NCBI GenBank assembly: GCA_964442365.1
Contig: CAYTZA010000012.1
Span: forward strand, 1-15,423
DNA: 15,423 bases
Source: CAYTZA01 sp964442365
GTDB taxonomy: Bacteria > Patescibacteriota > Minisyncoccia > Phycocordibacterales > DAORIS01
Direction: 5' to 3'
Shown: one piece after another, positions 7,324-13,360 of the stretch
How positions within the stretch are numbered: position 1 is the stretch's first letter
Layout: each line of letters starts with the position of its first letter
Program-made: the position numbers and the translations under genes
Notes under the pieces: model-generated
What the model was told of the DNA's origin: nothing
The model's input: only the letters and a program-made list of their open reading frames with translations
Database searches by the model: none

Positions 7324-7423
7324 NNNNNNNNNNNNNNNNNNNNNNNNNNNNNNNNNNNNNNNNNNNNNNNNNNNNNNNNNNNNNNNNNNNNNNNNNNNNN
7401 NNNNNNNNNNNNNNNNNNNNNNN
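7324..7423. other. assembly gap of 100 N
   Basis: Exactly 100 N, the usual placeholder for a gap of unknown length. It lies between the peroxiredoxin stop and the rpiB promoter region. Adjacency of bcp and rpiB depends on the scaffolding being correct. Confidence 0.98.
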
Positions 7424-7451
7424 TCAAATACAGTATCGAGGTCAAATATGT

Positions 7452-7457
7452 TAAAGT
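7452..7457 (+). promoter_or_regulatory. weak candidate -10 box (TAAAGT) for rpiB
   Basis: TAAAGT ends 6 nt before the ATG at 7464, in an AT-rich stretch continuing TATATAT. It fits the spacing of the other near-leaderless promoters, but the hexamer is a poor match and alternatives overlap it. Confidence 0.25.
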
Positions 7458-7463
7458 ATATAT

Positions 7464-7946
7464 ATGAAAATCTATGTTGCTACAGATCATGCAGGTTTTA
7501 AACTCAAAGAAGCTATTGTTCCTTTTGTAAAAAAGCTTGGTTTTGACGTACAAGATTGTGGAGCACATGAGTATGATCCAGAAGACGATTATCCAGATTA
7601 TATTAAAAAAGCAGCAGAAAACGTTTCTCTTAATTCTCAAAAATCTCTCGGAATCATATTTGGCGGATCTGGAGAAGGAGAAGCAATGGTAGCTAACAAA
7701 TACCCACATGTACGAGCAACTGTATATTATGGAGGTAAACCAGAGATCGTAAAATTGAGCAGAGAACACAATGATGCTAATATGCTTTCGATTGGGGCAC
7801 GTTTTGTAGATGAAAAAGAAGCAAAAGAAATTGTTAAGACATGGCTTCTTGGACAATATTCAGTACACGAAAGACATAAAAGGCGTATAGAAAAAATAGC
7901 AATATTAGAAAAGAAATCATTATGGCAGATATTATTCCGGCGATAA
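7464..7946 (+). CDS. rpiB: ribose-5-phosphate isomerase B, cysteine-less (Mycobacterium-like) type
   Basis: A 160-residue RpiB/LacAB-family protein that interconverts ribose-5-phosphate and ribulose-5-phosphate. The N-terminal IYVATDHAGFKLKEAI phosphate-binding and Asp/His motif (residues 3-18) is intact. In E. coli RpiB the catalytic base is a Cys in a CGTGxG loop; here the loop is GGSGEGEAMVANK (67-79), with Gly at the Cys position and Glu at E73. That matches the M. tuberculosis form, which uses a glutamate as base. H102 in SREHNDANM is the usual ring-opening histidine region. The C-terminus overlaps the start of the Rpe-like gene by 25 nt in another frame, pointing to coupled expression of consecutive pentose-phosphate steps. 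A LacA/LacB role is less likely given this context. Confidence 0.9.
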   Translation: MKIYVATDHAGFKLKEAIVPFVKKLGFDVQDCGAHEYDPEDDYPDYIKKAAENVSLNSQKSLGIIFGGSGEGEAMVANKYPHVRATVYYGGKPEIVKLSREHNDANMLSIGARFVDEKEAKEIVKTWLLGQYSVHERHKRRIEKIAILEKKSLWQILFRR

Positions 7947-8605
7947 TGCCGACTACAGTAAAAGATCTGGAGAACAAAGTAGAAAAAGTACTTGGTGCTG
8001 TAAATTCAGTGCAGGTTGATGTTATGGACGGAAAGTTTGTACACGGACGAACATGGCCGTATGCAAAACAAGACTTATATTTTGAGGAAATGATTACTCA
8101 GGATAGAGGGTTACCTTTTTGGAAAGAAGTAGATTATGAAATAGACCTTATGGTCGCACACCCTCTTACAGAATCAAAAAATTGGATATTGGTTGGGGGT
8201 GGACGTATTATTGCTCATTTTGAAGCTTTCAAAGGATTAGACGATCCAGAACTATCAGAATATATTGCCCTTAAAAATGAATTTATTGAAATTGGTTTAG
8301 CTATTGGTATTGATACTCCGATTGATACTCTTGATTCGTTACTGGGTAGTATCTCGTGTATTCAACTTATGGGTATAAAGCATATTGGTCATCAAGGAGA
8401 AAAACTAGATGAGCGTATATATGAACGTGTGAAATATATTCGTGCGAAAGCTCCAGAACTACCAATCAGTATTGATGGTGGTGTGTCTCTAGACAATGCC
8501 GGGTCTCTTATAGAAGCCGGTGCTAACCGTCTTGTATCAGGTTCGGTAGTTTTTGAATCTGAGAATCCACTCGAGACAATACACATGCTGGCACAATCTG
8601 CGTAG
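7922..8605 (+). CDS. ribulose-phosphate 3-epimerase-like TIM-barrel protein, divergent metal site
   Basis: A 227-residue protein with the Rpe fold signature: IIPAIMP (residues 4-10), VQVDVMDGKFV (30-40), DLMVAHP (75-81), IIAHFEA (96-102), SIDGGVSLDNA (183-193) and LVSGSVVF (204-211). Rpe converts ribulose-5-phosphate to xylulose-5-phosphate using a metal held by two His and two Asp (H35, D37, H70 and D175 in the human enzyme). Here the Asp positions are kept (D33, D185), but the His positions read Q31 and D75. The usual M-S-V-N-P-G-F loop is replaced by LMGIKHIGHQG. It sits between rpiB and transketolase, which supports a pentose-phosphate role, but activity or substrate may differ; I therefore leave the symbol blank. 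The start overlaps rpiB, without a Shine-Dalgarno or good -10 box. Confidence 0.75.
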   Translation: MADIIPAIMPTTVKDLENKVEKVLGAVNSVQVDVMDGKFVHGRTWPYAKQDLYFEEMITQDRGLPFWKEVDYEIDLMVAHPLTESKNWILVGGGRIIAHFEAFKGLDDPELSEYIALKNEFIEIGLAIGIDTPIDTLDSLLGSISCIQLMGIKHIGHQGEKLDERIYERVKYIRAKAPELPISIDGGVSLDNAGSLIEAGANRLVSGSVVFESENPLETIHMLAQSA

Positions 8606-8618
8606 AGAATCTCTGTGA

Positions 8619-8624
8619 TATTAT
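8619..8624 (+). promoter_or_regulatory. candidate -10 box (TATTAT) for the transketolase N half
   Basis: TATTAT ends 6 nt before the ATG at 8631. An out-of-frame ATG at 8627 leads to a stop after five codons, so exact start placement matters; a transcript starting at 8631 would avoid it. Confidence 0.45.
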
Positions 8625-8630
8625 ATATGG

Positions 8631-9494
8631 ATGGTTCTTACTGATGAACAAGTACGTGGTCTTGAACTCAAAGCGAATGCTATTCGTCAGTCTATTATAG
8701 AAATGCTTGTTGAAGCTGGTTCTGGACATACAGCAGGTCCACTTGGTATGGCGGATATTTTTGCGGCATTGTATTTTCGTGTTTTGGTTCAAGATCCAAA
8801 AAAACCAAACTTAGAAAATCGGGATCGAGTAGTATTGTCCAACGGACATATCTGTCCAGTGCTTTATGCAAGTCTCGCTCACGCTGGATATTTTCCTGTA
8901 TCCGAATTAAAAACTCTTCGTACTTTTGGATCACGTTTACAAGGACACCCTCATCGTGAATTTTTGCCAATTCTAGAAAATAGTTCTGGTCCACTTGGTT
9001 CAGGTCTTTCTCAGGCTGTTGGTATGGCCCTTGCAGATAAAATGGACGGATATAAAAGTGAGCGTCGGGTGTATTGTCTTATGAGCGACGGGGAATTGCA
9101 AGAGGGCAATACATGGGAGGGTGCTATGCTTGCTGGTAAACAAAAACTGCACAATATTACGGCGATCATAGATAGAAATAATATTCAGATTGATGGTTTT
9201 ACAGAAGATATCATGCCTCTTGAGCCTTTAGCAGACAAGTGGCGAGCTTGGAATTGGCATGTAATCGAAATCAATGGACATAATATGCAGGAAATTGTTG
9301 AGGCCACTGATACTGCTCAGGTAATGTATGAAAAGCCAACGGTAATTATTGCGCATACGATTCCGGGAAAGGGAGTTAAAGAATTTGAAAGAAAATTTGA
9401 ATGGCATGGCAAACCACCAAATAGAGCCGAAGCAGATATGGCTTTACGCGAACTTCGTACTCTAAACGGACAAATTAAAAGCGAATATCAGTAA
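8631..9494 (+). CDS. transketolase, N-terminal (pyrophosphate-binding) subunit
   Basis: A 287-residue protein equal to the first domain of transketolase, which moves two-carbon units between sugar phosphates with thiamine diphosphate. The diphosphate/Mg site is SDGELQEGNTWEG (residues 152-164) with D153, followed by IIDRNNIQIDG (179-189) with N183; the usual GDG has become SDG. Substrate and cofactor histidines appear in GSGHTAGPLG (H33), LSNGHICP (H73) and QGHPHRE (H106). It ends with a normal TAA, so this is a naturally split enzyme, as in many archaea and CPR bacteria, not a frameshift visible here. Its partner is the gene from 9680, which supplies the pyrimidine-binding and C-terminal domains; a 100-N gap separates them. 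Confidence 0.92.
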   Translation: MVLTDEQVRGLELKANAIRQSIIEMLVEAGSGHTAGPLGMADIFAALYFRVLVQDPKKPNLENRDRVVLSNGHICPVLYASLAHAGYFPVSELKTLRTFGSRLQGHPHREFLPILENSSGPLGSGLSQAVGMALADKMDGYKSERRVYCLMSDGELQEGNTWEGAMLAGKQKLHNITAIIDRNNIQIDGFTEDIMPLEPLADKWRAWNWHVIEINGHNMQEIVEATDTAQVMYEKPTVIIAHTIPGKGVKEFERKFEWHGKPPNRAEADMALRELRTLNGQIKSEYQ

Positions 9495-9594
9495 NNNNNN
9501 NNNNNNNNNNNNNNNNNNNNNNNNNNNNNNNNNNNNNNNNNNNNNNNNNNNNNNNNNNNNNNNNNNNNNNNNNNNNNNNNNNNNNNNNNNNNNN
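9495..9594. other. assembly gap of 100 N
   Basis: Exactly 100 N, immediately after the stop codon of the transketolase N half. The true distance to the C half is unknown, and a small gene could be hidden here. The right flank is a strong hairpin, a plausible cause of the assembly break. Confidence 0.98.
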
Positions 9595-9602
9595 AAAATT
9601 TT

Positions 9603-9623
9603 CCTCGCCATCTTCTGGCGAGG
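9603..9623. repeat. GC-rich hairpin at the contig edge
   Basis: CCTCGCCA-TCTTC-TGGCGAGG is a perfect 8-bp inverted repeat in an AT-rich setting, preceded by AAAATTTT (9595-9602). Read on the minus strand the stem is followed by AAAATTTT; on the plus strand no T tract follows. It may be part of a terminator or of a dispersed repeat that broke the assembly. Confidence 0.55.
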
Positions 9624-9664
9624 TCGTGGGAAAATCCCAAATATGTAGTAATTCTAATCAAGTG

Positions 9665-9670
9665 TATAAT
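9665..9670 (+). promoter_or_regulatory. candidate -10 box (TATAAT) for the transketolase C half
   Basis: Exact TATAAT, 9 nt before the ATG at 9680. It supports choosing 9680 over the in-frame ATG at 9626, since the upstream start would place the promoter inside the gene. Confidence 0.55.
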
Positions 9671-9679
9671 ATAAGTCAA

Positions 9680-10681
9680 ATGATAAATCATTCAGCAAAA
9701 TTGAATCCTCATCTTTTTGATGAAAACGTAGAACAAATACCAATACGTAAAGGTTTTGGTGAGGGTTTGCTTCAGGCCGGAGATAAGGATTCGCGTATTG
9801 TTGGTTTGTGTGCAGACCTCACTGAATCTACACAGATGCATTTATTTGCTAAAAAATTTCCAGAAAGATTTGTGGAGATTGGTGTGGCTGAACAAAACTT
9901 GGCGACAGTAGCATCTGGTATGGCTGCTATGGGGAAGATTCCGTTTATTACATCATATGCCATGTTTTCTCCTGGAAGAAACTGGGAACAAATACGTACT
10001 ACTATTGCTTACAACGATCGTCCAGTAAAAATCGTAGGAAGTCATGCTGGTATATCAGTTGGTCCAGATGGAGGTACACACCAAGCGATTGAAGATATCG
10101 CTCTTATGCGTGTTATACCAAATATGGTTGTTATCTCTCCTTGTGATGCAATTGAGGCAAGAAAAGCTACTCTTGCAATAGCACAAACGAATACTCCTAC
10201 ATATATACGTTTAGTTCGAGAAAAAACACCAGTTATAACTACAGAAGATACACCTTTTGAGATTGGTAAAGCGCAGATTTTATTTGATTCTCCTGATGGT
10301 AAACCCGATGTTGCAATCATAGCGACGGGATCTTTGGTATATAAAGCACTTCAGGCTGCGCAAGAACTTCATGAACATCATATCGGTGTTACTGTGGTAA
10401 ATCTTGCAACGATCAAGCCACTTGATGTGAGTACGCTTCGTCGTGTGGCAGAGAAGGCTGGTGCTGTAGTAACTGTAGAAGAACACCAAATAGCTGGTGG
10501 TATGGGTAGCGCAGTAGCAGAATGCCTTGCTGAACAATATCCTGTACCAATTGAATTTGTTGGTGTTAAGAATCGTTTTGGACAATCGGGAACACCAGAG
10601 GAGCTTATTGAATATTATGGTATGGGTGTAAAGGGAATTACTGAAGCGGTAAAGAAGGTTATAAGCAGAAAGAAAAAATAA
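9680..10681 (+). CDS. transketolase, C-terminal (pyrimidine-binding) subunit
   Basis: A 333-residue protein equal to the second and third domains of transketolase. The catalytic glutamate that activates thiamine diphosphate is E71 in VEIGVAEQNLATVASG (residues 65-80). The aromatic pocket TSYAMFSPGRN (91-101) and the substrate loop GSHAGISVGPDGGTHQAIED (120-139), with H122 and H134, are present. A C-terminal domain from about residue 190 contains the typical ATGSLVYKAL and VVTVEEHQIAGGMGSAVAE segments. The start at 9680 is preferred because the 18 residues from 9626 do not resemble the family and a TATAAT lies between. It must pair with the N half encoded before the gap. Its stop is 8 nt from the stop of the convergent kinase gene. 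1-deoxyxylulose-5-phosphate synthase is excluded by the split and length. Confidence 0.92.
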   Translation: MINHSAKLNPHLFDENVEQIPIRKGFGEGLLQAGDKDSRIVGLCADLTESTQMHLFAKKFPERFVEIGVAEQNLATVASGMAAMGKIPFITSYAMFSPGRNWEQIRTTIAYNDRPVKIVGSHAGISVGPDGGTHQAIEDIALMRVIPNMVVISPCDAIEARKATLAIAQTNTPTYIRLVREKTPVITTEDTPFEIGKAQILFDSPDGKPDVAIIATGSLVYKALQAAQELHEHHIGVTVVNLATIKPLDVSTLRRVAEKAGAVVTVEEHQIAGGMGSAVAECLAEQYPVPIEFVGVKNRFGQSGTPEELIEYYGMGVKGITEAVKKVISRKKK

Positions 10682-10689
10682 TTATATAG

Positions 10690-11700
10690 CTAACTAATTA
10701 GTCGAGGTTTGTAGTTTGCAGGAGCCTTTTTTAGGTATTCTTTTAATTTATCTTGAGTAAGTAATCCTTCTTGTGCGCCGATATGTTGAACAACAGACAT
10801 GGAGTTAATAGGTGCCCACTGTAGAGCATCTTCTACTGACAATCCTAAACAAAGTGCACTTACAAATGTAGAAGCAAAGGCATCACCGGCGCCAGTACGT
10901 TCATATGGTGGCTTTGGATCAGGATAGGGTGGTTGAAATAGTATTTTTTGTCCATCATAAGCATAGGCACCTTTTGGTCCGTCAGTAATAAGTACAATAC
11001 TTGGTCCATGGGCATGCATTTTTTTTAGCAATCCAACAGTATCACTTGTTGTGTCTTTGAGAATAATCTTCGCTTCATCGGTATTACAAACGAAAACATT
11101 GCTTCTGGCGTAAATTTTTTTTAGACGTTCCAGACCGAGTTTAATCTGAAATGTCCCTGGTTGAAAAGCTACTTTTATAGAAGTATTTTTCTCAAGATAG
11201 TTTGCAATAGCATCATGGTAGCTTTCAGTGTGATCTCCAAGTGAAGATAGGTATATCCATCGTGGCGCTGTCGGTGGTGGAGTAAAAATATATGAAAAAG
11301 CCGTATGTTTGATTAGTATAGTACGATCATCTTCATACCAGAGAACATAGTGGTAGTTACTTGGTTTATTTTTTTCTATATTTATAAAAGAAGTATCAAT
11401 TCTCTCTTTCGTAAGTGAAGAAATAACTTCTTTACCGTACATATCACCTCCTGTATGTGATATAAGACCAACAGAGAGTCCTAAACGAGAAGCAGAAACT
11501 GCGGCATTGGGACTGTTTCCTACACCATTTATAACAGTAGCTGATTCATATGGTATTTTGTCTCCGAAACGCATACATAGTTCGCATGTATCTTTGTGTA
11601 TAGAACAGTGCACGGAGGCATCTTTGAGGCGAATAAAAGCATCAGTAACACTATCACCGATAGCAAGTAAATCGAGTTGTTTTTTCTTAAAAAACGACAT
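10690..11700 (-). CDS. PfkB-family carbohydrate kinase with N-terminal Cys/His cluster
   Basis: A 336-residue ribokinase-fold sugar kinase. The first PfkB motif is at residues 59-88 (GVGNSPNAAVSASRLGLSVG and on to GGDMYG) and the second is ERTGAGDAFASTF (267-279), with the anion hole GAGD and catalytic base D273. The substrate cannot be read from sequence; neighbouring aldolase and transketolase genes make fructose-6-phosphate, another sugar phosphate or a nucleoside possible. Residues 31-42 contain H31, C32, H35, C39 and C42, an unusual clustering in the lid region that could bind metal. I chose the ATG at 11700 because a minus-strand TATACT lies 6 nt before it; the ATG at 11745 would add 15 atypical residues and run across the promoter. 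It diverges from fba with 35 nt between start codons. Confidence 0.85.
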   Translation of the reverse strand: MSFFKKKQLDLLAIGDSVTDAFIRLKDASVHCSIHKDTCELCMRFGDKIPYESATVINGVGNSPNAAVSASRLGLSVGLISHTGGDMYGKEVISSLTKERIDTSFINIEKNKPSNYHYVLWYEDDRTILIKHTAFSYIFTPPPTAPRWIYLSSLGDHTESYHDAIANYLEKNTSIKVAFQPGTFQIKLGLERLKKIYARSNVFVCNTDEAKIILKDTTSDTVGLLKKMHAHGPSIVLITDGPKGAYAYDGQKILFQPPYPDPKPPYERTGAGDAFASTFVSALCLGLSVEDALQWAPINSMSVVQHIGAQEGLLTQDKLKEYLKKAPANYKPRLIS

Positions 11701-11706
11701 AGCTAA

Positions 11707-11712
11707 AGTATA
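11707..11712 (-). promoter_or_regulatory. candidate -10 box (TATACT) for the PfkB-family kinase
   Basis: On the minus strand TATACT is 6 nt before the ATG at 11700. It overlaps the left arm of the inverted repeat at 11708-11725. Confidence 0.5.
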
Positions 11713-11725
11713 CCATGTGGTATAC
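11708..11725. repeat. inverted repeat between divergent kinase and aldolase genes
   Basis: GTATACCA-TG-TGGTATAC: two perfect 8-bp arms around a 2-bp centre. It overlaps the -10 boxes of both divergent genes, so it could be an operator that controls both, or a by-product of two symmetrical -10 elements. No regulator gene is seen in the window. Confidence 0.6.
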
Positions 11726-11728
11726 AAT
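11723..11728 (+). promoter_or_regulatory. candidate -10 box (TACAAT) for fba
   Basis: TACAAT ends 7 nt before the ATG at 11736 and overlaps the right arm of the inverted repeat. The in-frame ATG at 11715 lies upstream of this box and is therefore not preferred. Confidence 0.5.
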
Positions 11729-11735
11729 ATTCTGT

Positions 11736-12602
11736 ATGAAAACACTGAGAGAATACATAGATGAAGCCAAACAAAAAAAAGTAGCTATCGGACATTTCAA
11801 TATTTCTACACTCGATGCTGTGTGGGCAATTGTTCATGCAAGTGAAACATTTAAAGTCCCTGTGATTATTGGTGTGTCTGAAGGGGAGAGAGATTTTGTG
11901 GGAGTACGTGAAATTGCGGCGGTAGTAAAATCAATCCGAGAATCTCGTAATTTGCCAATCTTTCTCAATGCCGATCATACGTATTCTTACGAACGTATTG
12001 TAGAGGTTGTTGATGCTGGTTTTGATGCTGCTATTATAGATGCTACGAAACTATCTTTTGCTGATAATATAGCACTTACTAAAAAATCTCGTGATTATGC
12101 TAAAAACAAAAATCCAGAAATCCTTATAGAAGGAGAGCTTGGATATATAGGTACTTCATCAAAAATTCTAGACGCTCTACCTGAGGGTGTTGGTACTGAT
12201 GAGGCTAGTTTAACAAATCCAGAGCAAGCACATGATTTTGTAGTACAAACTGGGATAGACATGCTTGCGCCTGCCGTTGGGAATATTCATGGTATGTTAT
12301 CGAGCGGTCATAATCCTCGTTTATCTATTTCACGTATAAAAGAAATATCTACAAGTACTGGTGTACCACTTGTATTGCATGGAGGTTCTGGTATTTCAAA
12401 TGAAGATTTTATCGCTGCTATTGATGCTGGTATATCTATAATTCATATCAATACTGAACTTCGTGTAGCTTATACAAAAGGTTTATCTCTTGCACTGCAA
12501 GAACACCCTGAAGAGATTGCTCCATATAAGTATTTTAAAAATGCCATGCAAGCTATGCAAAAAGTCGTAGAAGACCGTCTTCGATTGTTCAATAAACTAT
12601 AA
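11736..12602 (+). CDS. fba: class II (zinc-dependent) fructose-bisphosphate aldolase family protein
   Basis: A 288-residue metal-dependent aldolase that would cleave fructose-1,6-bisphosphate to dihydroxyacetone phosphate and glyceraldehyde-3-phosphate, or run in reverse. Zinc ligands are H81 (in NADHTYSYE), H185 (in VGNIHGML) and H215 (in LHGGSGI); D80 next to the first His is the catalytic proton donor. E134 in EGELGYIG and the phosphate-binding GGSG and HINTELR (237-243) segments are also typical. The length is that of the compact Fba/GatY/KbaY group, so tagatose-bisphosphate cannot be excluded. The usual LDH at the first ligand is ADH here. I chose the ATG at 11736 because of the -10 box immediately before it. 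Its products feed GAPDH and transketolase encoded nearby. Confidence 0.9.
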   Translation: MKTLREYIDEAKQKKVAIGHFNISTLDAVWAIVHASETFKVPVIIGVSEGERDFVGVREIAAVVKSIRESRNLPIFLNADHTYSYERIVEVVDAGFDAAIIDATKLSFADNIALTKKSRDYAKNKNPEILIEGELGYIGTSSKILDALPEGVGTDEASLTNPEQAHDFVVQTGIDMLAPAVGNIHGMLSSGHNPRLSISRIKEISTSTGVPLVLHGGSGISNEDFIAAIDAGISIIHINTELRVAYTKGLSLALQEHPEEIAPYKYFKNAMQAMQKVVEDRLRLFNKL

Positions 12603-12627
12603 AAGAAGGGATTTCTTTGACTTTTTT
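12602..12627 (+). terminator. weak possible terminator after fba
   Basis: AAAGAA-GGGAT-TTCTTT forms a short AT-rich 6-bp stem, followed after GAC by six T. The stem is weak and overlaps the -35 element of the next gene, so it may be fortuitous. Confidence 0.2.
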
Positions 12628-12644
12628 ACCAAGATAGATATAAT
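12617..12644 (+). promoter_or_regulatory. promoter of the bL25 gene
   Basis: The best full promoter in the window: TTGACT (12617-12622), a 16-bp spacer and exact TATAAT (12639-12644). The ATG follows 8 nt later, so the transcript would start at or within one or two bases of the start codon. Confidence 0.65.
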
Positions 12645-12652
12645 AGCAATTC

Positions 12653-13321
12653 ATGATTTCATTGGCTGTACAAAAGCGTGAAAAGACCGACACAATTGCG
12701 TCTCTTATAAATAAGGGCCGTATTCCTGCTGTATTTTATGGACGCAAAGAACCTTCTACAACAATTTCAGTATCTCTTATAGATTTTAAAAAGGCTTGGA
12801 AACAAGCTGGAGAATCAAGTATTATTGTACTTAAAGGCGACGGAGTAGATGATGTAGAGGCGCTTATTCACGATGTTGACGTACATCCAGTAACGAGTGT
12901 TCCTCGTCACGCTGACTTTTATGCCATTGAAAAAGGTAAAAAAGTACGTGTTGAACTTCCTATTGAATTTGTTGGTGTATCAAACGCTATTAAGAGTCTT
13001 GGTGGTACCCTTGTAAAGGTTTTACATAGTCTTGAAATTGAAGCTTTTCCAAAAGATCTTCCACACTCATGTACTGTTGATATTTCTGCTCTTGAGACTA
13101 TTGGAAGTACTATTTCTGCAAAAGACATCTCACTTCCTACAGGCGTAACTCTTCTTACTAAAGGTGATGATATTGTAGTGTCTGTTTCTGAACCTATGAA
13201 AGAGCTTGTTGAAGATGTTGTAGTAGATCTCAGTCAAATTGAGGTTGAAAAGAAAGGTAAACAAGAAGAAGCTCCTGTTGCTGATGCTGAAGCCCCTGCC
13301 TCAGACAAACCTGCTAAATAG
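12653..13321 (+). CDS. rplY: large ribosomal subunit protein bL25 (CTC/TL5 long form)
   Basis: A 222-residue ribosomal protein that binds 5S rRNA in the large subunit. The N-terminal beta-barrel (about residues 1-92) begins with LAVQKREKTD and contains GRIPAVFYGRKE (22-33) and IHDVDVHPVTSVPRHADFY (73-91), the family's 5S-binding region. A second beta domain (about 93-185) contains VELPIEFVGVSNAIKSLGG, as in the two-domain CTC/TL5 form rather than the short E. coli L25. The last 35 residues are an acidic, Ala/Pro/Lys-rich flexible tail, common in this protein. The start is supported by a strong promoter 8 nt upstream and there is no Shine-Dalgarno. It may be expressed alone, since the next gene has its own promoter. 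Confidence 0.95.
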   Translation: MISLAVQKREKTDTIASLINKGRIPAVFYGRKEPSTTISVSLIDFKKAWKQAGESSIIVLKGDGVDDVEALIHDVDVHPVTSVPRHADFYAIEKGKKVRVELPIEFVGVSNAIKSLGGTLVKVLHSLEIEAFPKDLPHSCTVDISALETIGSTISAKDISLPTGVTLLTKGDDIVVSVSEPMKELVEDVVVDLSQIEVEKKGKQEEAPVADAEAPASDKPAK

Positions 13322-13347
13322 CAATAGCCTCTCATACGAAATTTAGG

Positions 13348-13353
13348 TATAAT
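13348..13353 (+). promoter_or_regulatory. candidate -10 box (TATAAT) for the coiled-coil transglycosylase gene
   Basis: Exact TATAAT, 7 nt before the ATG at 13361, again predicting leaderless mRNA. No Shine-Dalgarno and no recognisable -35. Confidence 0.55.
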
Positions 13354-13360
13354 AACTCCA

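Noticed and set aside
7311..7856. Minus-strand ORF running across the 100-N gap
   Set aside because: It is open only because N bases cannot form stops, and it is antisense to rpiB.
9626..9679. Upstream start for the transketolase C half
   Set aside because: The added residues do not resemble the family, and an exact TATAAT lies between this ATG and the preferred start at 9680.
10679..10712. Possible terminator between the convergent transketolase and kinase genes
   Set aside because: The stretch has short AT-only inverted repeats with no GC stem and no T tract, so I could not support it.
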